From Proales similis (taxonomy: Eukaryota; Rotifera; Eurotatoria; Ploima; Proalidae), in assembly GCA_019059635.1 (NCBI GenBank), contig JAGVRJ010000015.1, positions 248,001 to 312,000 of the forward strand: a DNA stretch of 64,000 bases, in the 5' to 3' direction. Shown here one piece after another: positions 1 to 10,956 of this stretch. The notes below the pieces were generated by a model, which worked only from the letters and a program-made list of their open reading frames with translations, had not been told where the DNA came from and made no database searches. Numbering within the stretch: position 1 is the stretch's first letter; every line of letters starts with the position of its first letter. Made by a program: the position numbers and the translations under genes.

Positions 1-1244
1 CCTCGAGCGGCACGTCGAGTTCGGCCGCGTAGCGCGCCAGACTGTAGCTCGCCCTTTGAATCTCAATCAAACGACGCGTGTTCACACTGCAAATAGACGG
101 CAGCGATTTGAGCAGCTGATTGCGCTCGCCGAGCAGAAAGATGCCAAAGTAGGGTCTATGGCGCAATCTGAAGCCAAAACGCACTCGAGTGTCTGTCAGG
201 ACTTACTCAAGATAATTGATGCAGTTGAAGATGACCTCCAAAAAGGCGCACTGATCACAGTCGCCGCGAAGAGCGTAGATCAGATGTGGAAGGCCGAAGC
301 TAAGTCGTACATGGCCGTTGAGTAACAAGTCGACCGAGCCGTCAGATTTTAGCGAGTCGTAGATCGACTTGAGCTCTTGCGCCAGTCGGTTGCTCTTCAA
401 TGCCTCTTTGAACTCGCGATCTTCGCCGCCCGGCTCTGCTAACGTTGCACAATCGGCCGTTTGAACTGAGCTGTTGGCAAGCTTGAGTCGTACCTTTCTT
501 GTCGAACGTGGCGTGCATGTACAGCTCTTGTTTGAGAGACTCGGCCTCGCGACTCAGAAAGCCGGTGTTGCTCTCCTCTTTGATGAGCGCGAGCGAAATG
601 GCCAGACTCAGACTCTGGTACGATTCGATCACTCGATTTGACTGAGGAGACTTTCAAGTAAGGCGCCGTCTGAATTCAGTCCAGTCGCAAGTGAGAGCAA
701 TGTGTACACCAGCTACCTTGACAGCCAGCACGACTTTGTACGTCACCTGGTTCGTGTGCAGGATTGTGCGCGAGGCGAGGAAAATTACGTTGTCGAGCTT
801 GAGCTCCAGCTTTTCCTTGAACGCCATGCACTGAAGGGCAATCATTCGATTGGGCAGCCTGCGGATTTCAAGCGTGTTGATCAGTTGCGATCTTCATCTT
901 TCGTTTCCTACCCGCTGAGTACGCCGTCCACTACGAGCTTCTCTTGCCTGCGAGCTTGAATAGTGCGCTTTCAGAGCCGATGACCGGAACGTGGCGGCTT
1001 CTTACTTTTCAATCAACCAATTGCTCTCGGTCAGAATCATCGAGTAAGGCTGAAGCTTCTTTCCGCCTAGACCTGAGTGATGAGAGATGACGGCGCTTGA
1101 ATTAAGCATGCGCTCACCTTGGCCGGCCGGTTTGCGCGCGCCTGTCGTGCTGAACGGATACTTGAACAACAGCTGTGTGTCCTGGCTGTCTTGAAACACC
1201 AGCATTATGGCCAGCAGATCGAACTTGTTCGAAACTTGTGGCAT
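1..1244 (-). CDS. NPRL3: NPRL3, GATOR1 subunit (5' part, runs off the window)
   Basis: Nitrogen permease regulator-like 3, a subunit of the GATOR1 complex that restrains TORC1 at the lysosome when amino acids are low. Six exons can be read on the minus strand: 1244-1118, 1072-1006, 858-717, 641-494, 438-207 and 167-1, all with GT-AG introns of 39-147 bp and matching phases. The joined protein aligns with animal NPRL3 in order: the start segment LLFKYPFS, then KLELKLDNVIF, the block SREAESLKQEL, then LKSIYDSLKSDG and LSFGLPHLIYA, and RRLIEIQRAS. The ATG at 1244 is the in-frame Met nearest the family start. The C-terminal half lies beyond position 1. It is divergent with the fucosyltransferase gene. 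Confidence 0.9.
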
Positions 1245-2200
1245 TTTCAATCTATAACCTTCGGCAAGAGAAATTTCGCACCAAATCAGGTGGCTGTCAC
1301 ACGAGCAGAGGCGATTATCTCTTCTCGTTTGGCCAACTTTTCGCACGTTGCAAAACAAACTTTGCCCGAGTCTGAGCCGCCAAGTTTTTTTCCAATTACC
1401 GAATTTTACTCCGACAAATGCAATTTTCGGCCCATTCCGCTTCTTTCTCAAGCCAAGTTCGCCGTCGCCGACCAGAAACTTTACTTGGATCAGATCCGGC
1501 TGCAACGCTTGCTGTTACTTTCTCTGGCCATCAATGAACGCCTCTTTGGCCTATTTGCATGACAGCTGGCCCCAATTGTCAACTTTTTCGCACAACAAAC
1601 TCTTTTGCGGCCACGTCGATTAAAAACTAAGAACTTCGACTGGACCCCTTCAATTTATTCAAATTATTTCTTGAACGTTCATGTAGCTTCCGTTGGAATT
1701 ATTCACTTCGAAAAAAAAAAAACAGCTTGCGAATAAATCGCTCGTTAAAAGTAAATTTTGCGAAAAAAAATTTCTGGGCATGGTGGGCGTCTTGAGCGCA
1801 CAAGTTGGCCACGCATAGTGACGAAGAGGAGTTAAGGTTAGCGCGACGTTAAAGTTAATTATCGAACGAGCAGGCACGGCCAGGTTCCATGGAAACACGA
1901 GCAGAGAGCCGAGTGTAAACACACGACTGCATAGTTGGCAGAAAAACTACTCAATCGTGTGCGACTAAATAGTCTACGGTTCAATCGTCTACGGCCACTC
2001 TAGGACAAGTCGGCATCGCAGCAAACACTCAGCAATTGGGAGCGAAAGCAGAGCGAAACGATCCTCTCTTGGTCAACTAGCCGATGTGGTAGATTGCGAT
2101 TATTATGCTCTAGACAGAAATCATCAGAGCGTGCCTGAGTCTTATTATTATTGAGCTGCATCGGATCGAGTGTGCACAGCAATCGTCAAGATATTTGCAA
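1245..2200. other. Intergenic spacer between divergent NPRL3 and GT10 gene
   Basis: No open frame here resembles a protein. The spacer must hold the promoters and 5' UTRs of both divergent genes. An A-rich run lies near 1713-1722. No RNA gene was recognised. Confidence 0.6.
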
Positions 2201-3757
2201 ATGAGGAGGCAACAAGCCGTCGAAATTAGAACAGTCTCAACGCGGTTCCTGATTCTGCTGCTCAAGAGGCTGTTCAGAACCAAGACGAGCATTCTGTGTC
2301 TCTTGCTCGCTCTCTTGTTCGTCTATGTGTTGGTTCGTAACAGCACGTCCGCCTCGTCCAAACTGACGCCTGAGGCCGTCGAGATATATAAGAGAGCGCT
2401 GAAAAAGTTGAACGATGACTCGGACGCAAACACGGCTCTGTACCTGGCCGACTATGAACAATGGCTGGAGAGAACGGGTCCGATGAGACGGGCCCTAAAC
2501 AGCGAGTTGAGCAAGTACAAGAAAATAAATGAGGGTGAGCGCAATGCCGAAGCGCTCTTGAAGAACAGCTACTCGATTCTTCTCTACACGGACATATTTG
2601 GCAAGAAGCGCTACGTCGATCTGCCCGGAGACGAGGCCAAGTCTGTATTCGTATCCCAGTGTCCATACAAAAACTGTCGGTTAACTCAGCAACGAGACCA
2701 AATCTACGACGCGGACGCTCTCCTATTCCACTACTCGGACATGAAGCAGCTTGAAATGGACGAGCGCATATTTCTTAAATACCGCTTGTCCCGGTGGTCG
2801 GGCCGAGCCAACCAGGTCTGGATATTGTGGAACGACGAGGTAAATATTACTAAGCCCCTCATGCAAGGCATAAATTGCATAAAAAGTGAATCAAAGCCCG
2901 GACCAGTGAGCGAAGAAATGGACAAATACGGCTTCAACTGGACAATGAGCTATGCGCTGGACGCGGACATTTCCGACTGCTCGTACGGCTGCAAGTTCAA
3001 GCGCAGCCGACAACAGGCTCAAGAAGAGTTCGACAAGATGATCAACTTGGAGTTCAACCGAAGGGAAACAAGCGCGCTTTGGTTCGTGAGCAACTGCCAT
3101 TCAACCAGGCGGCTGGCGTTTGCCATGGAGCTGGAGGAGAGCTTTCCGCTGAAAATATTCGGCGCCTGCTCGGACTACTTTCAGTTCATGCGGCAATCAA
3201 AGCGCTACCTCGACTCGTACAAGCTCTTTTCGGCTTTCCGTCTGGCCGGCAAGGCGATCGCCTGGTTCTTGAACGCGTTCGAAATGTCCGAGAGGCATCA
3301 GGACGCGAACGAAATGGGCGCCGACTGCGGCAAAAATTCCCAATGCGAGCTATTCCAGCTGAGCATGACCAAGTTCTATTTGGCGTTCGAGTCGACAAAC
3401 TGCACGAGCTACATCACAGAAAAGTTCTGGCGAGCGCTGCGTGCCAAAATCATTCCGGTCGTGTTTCAGCCGAGTAAAGAGTTTTACGAGCAGGTCGCGC
3501 CTCCCAACTCGTTCATACACGCCGACGACTTTGATCAGGACGCGTACAAGCTCTCGGTGCATCTTAGCCAAGTGGCCAACTCCATTGAGCTCTACACTCG
3601 CTACCATTCGTGGCGCATCGACTACGACACCGTCTTCTCCGAGCGATCGGCCGAAGCCCGCCGCCTCTGTGAATTATGCACCAAGCTAAACACCCAAGCC
3701 TCTGACACACATTACACTCAAATTTCGAAATGGTTCACTGGCCATTGCCAGCGTTGA
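2201..3757 (+). CDS. GT10 family alpha-1,3-fucosyltransferase-like protein
   Basis: Single-exon Golgi glycosyltransferase of 518 residues that should transfer fucose from GDP-fucose to N-acetylglucosamine of glycans. It is a type II membrane protein: a short basic cytosolic tail, then a hydrophobic anchor at about residues 26-46 (SILCLLLALLFVYVLV), then a stem and the lumenal domain. Family motifs are the acceptor-side block FNWTMSYALDADI (about 245-257) and the GDP-fucose block with FYLAFES, TEKFWRAL and PNSFIHADDF (about 390-445). The first ATG in frame is at 2201. AATAAA lies at 3808-3813. The acceptor (core or antenna) cannot be settled from sequence. It sits directly before three galactosyltransferase genes on the same strand. 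Confidence 0.85.
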   Translation: MRRQQAVEIRTVSTRFLILLLKRLFRTKTSILCLLLALLFVYVLVRNSTSASSKLTPEAVEIYKRALKKLNDDSDANTALYLADYEQWLERTGPMRRALNSELSKYKKINEGERNAEALLKNSYSILLYTDIFGKKRYVDLPGDEAKSVFVSQCPYKNCRLTQQRDQIYDADALLFHYSDMKQLEMDERIFLKYRLSRWSGRANQVWILWNDEVNITKPLMQGINCIKSESKPGPVSEEMDKYGFNWTMSYALDADISDCSYGCKFKRSRQQAQEEFDKMINLEFNRRETSALWFVSNCHSTRRLAFAMELEESFPLKIFGACSDYFQFMRQSKRYLDSYKLFSAFRLAGKAIAWFLNAFEMSERHQDANEMGADCGKNSQCELFQLSMTKFYLAFESTNCTSYITEKFWRALRAKIIPVVFQPSKEFYEQVAPPNSFIHADDFDQDAYKLSVHLSQVANSIELYTRYHSWRIDYDTVFSERSAEARRLCELCTKLNTQASDTHYTQISKWFTGHCQR

Positions 3758-3807
3758 GCCTGTGCATGTTTTGTTGTTTTGTTTTATCTTTGATTCGACC
3801 AAAATCA

Positions 3808-3813
3808 AATAAA
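3808..3813 (+). terminator. Polyadenylation signal AATAAA of the GT10 gene
   Basis: AATAAA about 50 bp after the stop codon, before the start of the next gene at 3882. The two genes are separated by only 124 bp. Confidence 0.6.
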
Positions 3814-3881
3814 TTATTTCACCAGCCCTTTGCTAAAAGCCTTCTGTAAGGTGACCAAGTTAAGTCAAACGCCGAAAAAGA

Positions 3882-4945
3882 ATGTTTTCTTCTAGGCGAC
3901 TTCGAAATAATAAATTGCTCAAACTGGTTATTTGCGTGATCGCTCTGTTCGCTTTGTATCGTCATGACCTTATTTTGACTTATATTCACCATTTTGGCCA
4001 ACCGGATCCAACAGAGATGTGCAAGAAGGTGCCATTCACTCTGCGTAAGTGCTACATCTCTCTGCTCTGTTCTAATCGACGTAGCTCAACCAAATCCATT
4101 GAATAGTCAAGCGCCTCAAAGTGACCGAGCCTCGTCTCAGTCTGAACGAGATCGAAGACGAGCTGGCCTATCTGAGCTTACGCGATGGAGCGCCCTCTGT
4201 CCGCGACGGCCTCAGGCCAGAGCGCATCGCCATCATCATTCCGTACCGAGACCGCCTGGTGAACCTGGAGCTGCTCATGCGCAACCTGCACCCGTTCCTG
4301 GCTCGGCAGAAGGCCAACTACCGCGTGTTTGTGGTCGAGCCAGTGGCTTCGCTCAAGTTCAACAAAGGCATCTCGATGAACGCCGGCTACGTGGAGGCGC
4401 TGCGCCAGGGCGAGTGGGACTGCTTCATCTTCCACGACGTGGACATGATCCCGGAGATAAGCCAGAACATCTACCACTGCGACCACCGGCGTCCGCTGCA
4501 CATGGCCGTGGCGGTGAGCTCGTTCGGCTACTCGTGAGTGTGCTCTGCTCGATTGGGTGTCGGTTGTCTTAACCAGGCGCGTTTCAGGACGTCGGGCTAC
4601 TTCAAGAACGGCTACTTTGGCGGCGCGGTGGCCTTCACTCCGGAGCAGTTCAGGACGATAAACGGGTTCAGCAACTCGTACTTTGGCTGGGGCCTCGAGG
4701 ACGACGACGTGCGCAATCGAGTGGCCAGCAAGTACGGCTCGCACCTTCGAGTGCCGGACGAGATCGGACGCTACTACGCGTCCTGCCACGAAATCAGTGC
4801 CAAGAACTCGCGTCGCTATCTGGTGTTTTTCAGATCAGACCAACGAGCATCCCAGGACGGCCTTAACTCACTCGATTATAGCGTCGATCAAATTAAGCCG
4901 CGGCAATTGTTTACGCAAATATTCATCACCTACAAAGACTCCTAA
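3882..4945 (+). CDS. Beta-1,4-galactosyltransferase family protein, copy A
   Basis: Three exons, 3882-4044, 4107-4533 and 4588-4945, give 315 residues. Exon 1 encodes a type II membrane anchor (KLVICVIALFALY) and the start of the catalytic domain (CKKVP). Exon 2 holds the nucleotide-binding start IAIIIPYRDR and the metal motif DVD (165-167). Exon 3 holds YFGGAVAF and GWGLEDDD (about 230-237), where most beta-4-GalTs have GWGGEDDD. The C-terminus DGLNSLDY...LFTQIFI is typical of B4GALT1-6. The Tyr just before FGG matches the residue that favours UDP-galactose in human B4GALT1. Introns are 62 and 54 bp. Exon 2 protein is identical to copy B; exon 1 and the C-terminus differ. Confidence 0.88.
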
Positions 4946-5931
4946 TTTCACTCCATCTGACTCGCTCATTGCAATTTTTCACCAATTTTCCGCCTTTAAA
5001 AGAGCCCCTTCTTAATGAGACAAATTACTTTTCGTCGTTTTACAAATCTTGTGTCCACATTTGCTCGTTTTCTTTTCATTTTGTTCATTTTGCCTCTATT
5101 TTGTTATGAATGTCTCAGATTCTCTCTCGAATTCCGGTTTCACTCTTTGAAGGGGTTCCGTCCGTTATTCAATGGTTCGGTTGCTCTTTCAATAGACCAC
5201 CACGAACTCGTCAATTGAGATGGCCGACAAGTGTTTGCGAGTTTTTCGCTTCATCTCAGCCTTGTTCTACATACATGCACTAGACGTGGCGATAACAAGT
5301 TGATTCACGCTCGAGAGAGCAAAGTCTGGACATGGCCATCCAAGTGCCTGCCTTTGTAAACATTGGCGGAGTTAAATGAGGGCAATTGAGAAGCATTGCA
5401 ATTTTTTCTCAATACCCCAATTCGGGCAGCTGGTCCTTTCATAGAAGTAGGCCGATTTTAGAGGATAGGGCGAAGAAAGAAATTCTCATTTCGATTTGAA
5501 ATGTCAAATTTATGAGAAGAGATAGCGAGTGCAAAGATACTCGCTTCGTTTGACTTGGCAGCCAAAGTGCGTGACAGAGAAACGAAAAAGCCTGCATGAA
5601 AGTGGGAAATCTATTTTGTGATTTCGATTAAATACGACAGAAACATAAAAATCGCGCCTATTGGTTTTCGCAAACCGTGTCGAGATGGTGGTTGCCATGC
5701 AAATAAAAACGAATTGAATAAATCTATGTTAATATGCGTTTGAGGACGTCGGGCAGCTACTGCTCGGCACGCTGAGCGATTTATGTGAAATAACCATTTT
5801 CATGAGTTCAGGATCGACGTGTTTTTAGAAAAGCTGGATCTAAATGAGCTCAGAGCTCGACCAACATGAGGTTCTGTTCACCTTTTTTTTACCTCTTTTT
5901 CTTGAGCTGTTCATCGACTTTTATTTTGTGA
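4946..5931. other. Spacer between galactosyltransferase copies A and B
   Basis: AT-rich sequence with no supported gene. A 67-codon open frame at 5015-5218 has hydrophobic codons but no family likeness and is probably 3' UTR. The promoter of copy B should lie in its last few hundred bases. Confidence 0.5.
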
Positions 5932-6989
5932 ATGCTCAACAGGTTAAGGCGGAACGCGTGGTTCAAACTCTGTGTCTGTTTTTTGGCGTTGCTCTGCATT
6001 TACAAACACGATAAGGTCATAAATTGGATAAATGAAATCGGCCTTCCCGACCCGAGAGAAATGTGCAAGGAAGTGCCAGCCAGTCTGCGTAAGTGCTCCA
6101 TCTTGCCCCGCTCTTCTAATCGACGTGGCTCAACCAAATCCATTGAACAGTCAAGCGCCTCAAAGTGACCGAGCCTCGTCTCAGTCTGAACGAGATCGAA
6201 GACGAGCTGGCCTATCTGAGCTTACGCGATGGAGCGCCCTCTGTCCGCGACGGCCTCAGGCCAGAGCGCATCGCCATCATCATTCCGTACCGAGACCGCC
6301 TGGTGAACCTGGAGCTGCTCATGCGCAACCTGCACCCGTTCCTGGCTCGGCAGAAGGCCAACTACCGCGTGTTTGTGGTCGAGCCAGTGGCCTCGCTCAA
6401 GTTCAACAAAGGCATCTCGATGAACGCCGGCTACGTGGAGGCACTGCGCCAGGGCGAGTGGGACTGCTTTATCTTCCACGACGTGGACATGATCCCGGAG
6501 ATAAGCCAGAACATCTACCACTGCGACCACCGGCGTCCGCTGCACATGGCGGTGGCGGTGAGCTCGTTCGGCTACTCGTGAGTGTACTCTGCTCGATTGG
6601 GTGTCGGTTCTCTTAACCAGGCGCGTTTCAGGACGTCGGGCTACTTCAAGAACGGCTACTTTGGCGGCGCGGTGGCCTTCACTCCGGAGCAGTTCAGGAC
6701 GATAAACGGGTTCAGCAACTCGTACTTTGGCTGGGGCCTCGAGGACGACGACGTGCGCAATCGAGTGGCCAGCAAGTACGGCTCGCACCTTCGAGTGCCG
6801 GACGAGATCGGACGCTACTACGCGTCCTGCCATGAGCTAAGCGAAAGGAACTCGAAGCGGTACATGGTTTTCTTTGGATCCGGCAGTCGAATATCAACTG
6901 ACGGGCTGACTTCTCTCAAGTACGACGTGGCTCGTATCCAACCGCGTCCTCTCTTCACTCAAATATTCATTAGCTACGCCGAAAATTAA
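5932..6989 (+). CDS. Beta-1,4-galactosyltransferase family protein, copy B
   Basis: Exons 5932-6088, 6151-6577 and 6632-6989 give 313 residues. It has the same architecture as copy A: anchor (KLCVCFLALLCIY), IAIIIPYRDR, DVDMIP, YFGGAVAF and GWGLEDDD. Exon 2 protein is identical to copy A and both introns are nearly identical to those of A, whereas the anchor exon and the last 45 residues (from about SERNSKRYMVFF) have diverged. This pattern points to gene conversion or a very recent exchange limited to the catalytic core. AATAAA lies at 7055-7060. Confidence 0.88.
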
Positions 6990-8018
6990 ACATGAAGCGT
7001 CCGATTCGGTATTTTTTCCTCTCGTTTTCCTTTTTCTTTTTTTTTATTTTCTGCAATAAATTTGCGCCTATTTTGCGTTTTATCGTTTAATTTCGATTTT
7101 TAATCTCCATCATTCTGTTTTTGCCTTATTCCTGTATTAATCGCTTTTTCATTTTGTTTGCGTTTTTTTTTTAATTCGAAATTGGTCGAAAGCGTTGAAA
7201 AATAATTCTGATCTGCCCAGACTAGTCTGAGTCGTTATCGCTGACTTGATCATTGGTCCTAAGGCTCGTGTTTGCGTCAAGTTACTCTCTGTGTCTCTTT
7301 TCGGCGTCTAGGCGCACATTGATTTTACGCTCAGTGTTTAAATTGACGACATAATCGCCAATGAGCCAAAGAGTGTCTACGCTTGGCTGCTTCGATGCAT
7401 CTCAAGCTTGACGCTTGCTTTGGCCGTCTCTCTCGGAATCTGTCGCAATCGTTTCACATTTGGCGTCTAAATATTTTTTATTAGCGGCCCTGTTTCGCTC
7501 ACTTGATTTTGCCATCGTCTGACCGACCGGTCGCTCTAGTTTGTTTTCGCTCGGCTCGAATTTCGCACCGTGCACTGCGTATGTAGCCAAAAGGGTGCAC
7601 TTGGAAGCCAAGTCGTCAATGGGCTTGTCATCGTCGCCCTTTCACTCGCCTGCCTGAGCCCTTCGTCACTCCCTTGGTGTGTTGGCTTTCTCTTGGCGAC
7701 AAATCGCTGATGCCGAGCAGAGCCACTCTCATTACTCACTTGGCATAAAAACGCATTGGGTCAATAAATAAGCGAATTGCACAAGAAAAGAGTCGGTTTC
7801 TATGGCCACCAGTTCTTGCCTTAAATCGCTCAAACGCTTGCTCTAGATCTTTATTTGGATGCGATTATGACGATTGCGAGTCAGACTTGCGACACACAGG
7901 TTTAAGTTGAAATATTCTCGAGAGTGACGTTTCACTTACTCGTTCTGTGCACCGAGTCGGCAAATGCGTCCTTTAAGGCAAGTAGCATCTGAATTACAAC
8001 CATTTGCTGAGCTTGTCG
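6990..8018. other. Spacer between galactosyltransferase copies B and C
   Basis: T-rich sequence with a polyadenylation signal AATAAA at 7055-7060. The rest has no open frame with family likeness; it presumably contains the promoter of copy C. Confidence 0.5.
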
Positions 8019-9097
8019 ATGGCACTTTTCAGGTTGCGCAAACCGGCCTTGTTTTTACTTGGTCTTTTGCTCCTGCTTCTGGTGGTCGCTTTCAATCACG
8101 AGTGGATCTTTAACACGGTCGACTCGTTGACAATGCCTGATCCGACAGAATTGTGCAAACACGTGCCAGCCAGTCTGCGTAAGTGCTCCATCTCTCTGCT
8201 CTGTTCTAATAGACGTGGCTCAAGCAAATCCATTGAAAAGTCAAGCGCCTCAAAGTGACCGAGCCACGTCTCAGTCTGAACGAGATCGAAGACGAGCTGG
8301 CCTATCTGAGCTTACGTGATGGAGCGCCCTCTGTCCGAGAAGGGCTTCGACTCGAGCGCATCGCCATCATCATTCCGTACCGAGACCGCCTGGTGAACCT
8401 GGAGCTGCTCATGCGCAACCTGCACCCGTTCCTGGCTCGGCAGAAGGCCAACTACCGCGTGTTTGTGGTCGAGCCAGTGGCCTCGCTCAAGTTCAACAAA
8501 GGCATCTCGATGAACGCCGGCTACGTGGAGGCACTGCGCCAGGGCGAGTGGGACTGCTTTATCTTCCACGACGTGGACATGATCCCAGAGATAAACGAGA
8601 ACATTTACGGCTGCGATTCGGCGCGGCCTCGATTGATGGCCACTGCCATCAGCTCATTCGGCTATTCGTAAGTTGCCTGTGATTTTGAGACTTTTGACCG
8701 CCACTTGACTACAGACTGCTCATTTATTAGGACCGAAGGCTACTTCAAAGATCGCTACTTTGGCGGCGCCACAGCCTTCACTCGTGAACAGTTCAAGGCA
8801 GTGAACGGTTTCAGCAACTCGTACTTTGGCTGGGGCCTAGAAGACGACGACGCTCGAATGCGAGTCGCCAAGAAATACGGTTACTTTTCTCGGCAGCCGA
8901 ATCACATCGGCCGCTACTACGCCAACTGTCACGAGCAGAGCGAAAAGAACCCGAAACGCTTTCTGCTTTATCTGGCGGCCAACGGCCGCCTCTTGCTCGA
9001 CGGCCTCAACTCGCTCGAGTATCAGGTTGAGAGTGTCGAGAAGCGCACCTTGTTCACTCGAATCTACATTTCCTATCAGCAAGAGGCCACAGTCTGA
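8019..9097 (+). CDS. Beta-1,4-galactosyltransferase family protein, copy C
   Basis: Exons 8019-8178, 8241-8667 and 8731-9097 give 317 residues. The first in-frame ATG is at 8019 (MALFRLRKP), followed by a strong anchor (LFLLGLLLLLLVVAF). Intron 1 and exon 2 up to the DVDMIP codons nearly match copies A and B. From there on (NENIYGCDS..., intron 2, all of exon 3) the gene is clearly diverged, though YFGGATAF, GWGLEDDD and DGLNSLEY are kept. Intron 2 (63 bp) is unrelated to that of A and B. AATAAA is at 9225-9230. The three copies may supply enzymes with different Golgi placement, since the anchor exon is the most variable part; that is inference. Confidence 0.87.
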
Positions 9098-9224
9098 TTC
9101 AAACCGTTTCACGTTCGATTTGCTTGTTTTTCTTCTGCTTTTGCTACAGTCGGATTAGAAACGATTTTAGCTGATTCAATCTCTTGTTCTTGTTCTGAGC
9201 TTTCGTGCTCAACATGACGAACAG

Positions 9225-9230
9225 AATAAA
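9225..9230 (+). terminator. Polyadenylation signal AATAAA of galactosyltransferase copy C
   Basis: AATAAA 128 bp after the stop codon. It marks the last clear gene signal before the 5.6 kb gene-poor stretch. Confidence 0.55.
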
Positions 9231-9625
9231 AGTGTCTGCAATAATAGCTGCAAGGCTCTTACTGGTAGTTCGTTCCCATTGCTGAGCTCGCTCGGCTTAT
9301 TTCGCTGTCAGCTCGCAGCGAACTGCTTGTCAAGCAAGGCGACCTGCTTTTGGCCCATTAGACGCTTTGGCGTTTTGGCTGAGTTTGCCTCTTTTCAGCT
9401 CAGCTGACTTGAACCAAGCCCTCAACGAGTCCTAGATTGAGATTACACGCCTCTTCAAGCCTGAACAGTCGATTCGTGTCATGACTCTATTTATGGCCAT
9501 GGCGGGCTGTTGTTGTGCAATAGTTGAAAGCTCTCTCGCCTGCCTGAGCCCGAGAATTAGACGAGAAAGTCAGTTGGTGCCTCGAATCAACTTGAGCATT
9601 AAAGACGAGGCGACATAAATAAATA

Positions 9626-9662
9626 AAAAGATTTCCTAATGGGTGCTTTTAGGAAATCTTTT
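9626..9662. repeat. Perfect inverted repeat (14 bp arms, 9 base loop)
   Basis: Arms AAAAGATTTCCTAA (9626-9639) and TTAGGAAATCTTTT (9649-9662) are exact reverse complements around a 9 base loop. It sits alone in the gene-poor region, about 530 bp after galactosyltransferase copy C. It could form an RNA hairpin if transcribed, or be the trace of a small inverted-repeat element. No flanking target duplication was found by eye. Confidence 0.7.
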
Positions 9663-10778
9663 AAGGCCTCTCTCTCCTAATCACTGTGGCTTCTCTATCT
9701 AGCCTCGGTCTTCCTCAAGCCACACCACTCGCACGCTCGGGTCTATTCTTGCCAAGCGGAAACAATTCGCTGCAGTCACAATTTCAGCGCCAGTGCTGAT
9801 GATTAACAGAGAAACAGAGAGAGAGAGAGAGGAATAGAGGGAGCAATGATCCAAACACTTGGCGCGTTTATATCCGGCTCGTGGAGATACATTATGAGGA
9901 AATGGTGCTTGCTTCCGATCATTTGGTGGAGATGTAGACGAAGGCTGCCACGACTCTCGTAATTCGTGGCACGCCAGCTGCAGGAGCATCAACGCCAGAA
10001 GGAAAAGCGGCGGCTGCTGCTGCTGCTTCCATTCCACTCCTATTAGCTCAACTCGATCGAGTTGACTTGTCTTGGCCGACGATTGTTTTTGCACACAGAC
10101 AACGGTCGAGTGTATGATTGAGCGAGCTGCTGGCTCGGCTTCGCTCTCGTTCATTCGAGTTCAACTTGTGGCTCTCGTTCATTCGCCTTGTCTTTCAAAT
10201 TCTTTCTTTTTCTCTTTGCTCTGCAATTCAGCAGCGGCCTCATTGTCTTTGAAACGATGCCTGCTTTATCTCTGCTCTTCTCTCTTTCTCGCCTCCTCCA
10301 CAACCAAGCACATAACAACAAACAATTTTCGCGCCCATTCTGTTGCTTGCTATTCAGCAGCAGTGCACAACCAGCGTCATTTGCGTTAAATATCAATTTC
10401 CTAGGCATGAGATCATCAACAACAATTATCGAAACCATAAGTAAGTGATCCATTTTGCCTTTATTACTCTTTAGCCGGCAATTTTCCTTCAAACATGTTA
10501 ACGCGACTGCCGTCAAAAGTAAAAGCAATATCATCATCATCATCATCATGAAGCCACCAATTTCATGCGCAGACATTGAGCCGCTCTCGTCAGCGCGAGT
10601 GTCTATCGCCAAGCTCGCTCCACCACGGCGCCCGTCTATTGCTGCTGCCACTTGAACTTGCCAACAACTCTGCCATTATTCGAGCCGAGATATAAACAAA
10701 CAAGTTCACTTGTCGGCTTCTGCCCGCTCTTTCCTCTTTTTTTCTCGCTCTCTTTTTGCCTATTCTACCTCTTTCAGC

Positions 10779-10795
10779 CCCTCTCTCTCTTTCTC

Positions 10796-10856
<61 letters not shown>

Positions 10857-10864
10857 TTCTCTAA
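10779..10864. repeat. CT-rich microsatellite
   Basis: An imperfect (CT)n tract with TTTCT interruptions, followed by a second pure (CT)n tract at 10931-10956. Apparent open frames across it are only repeat-encoded Ser/Leu runs. Confidence 0.9.
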
Positions 10865-10923
10865 ACCTCTCCTCTCTCTGTCTGTATCACTCTCTTTTAG
10901 CATTCCATCTCTATCTGCATCCC

Positions 10924-10956
<33 letters not shown>

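Noticed and set aside
5015-5218. Hydrophobic 67-codon open frame after galactosyltransferase copy A
   Set aside because: AT-rich, no homologue after copies B or C, and in the expected 3' UTR.
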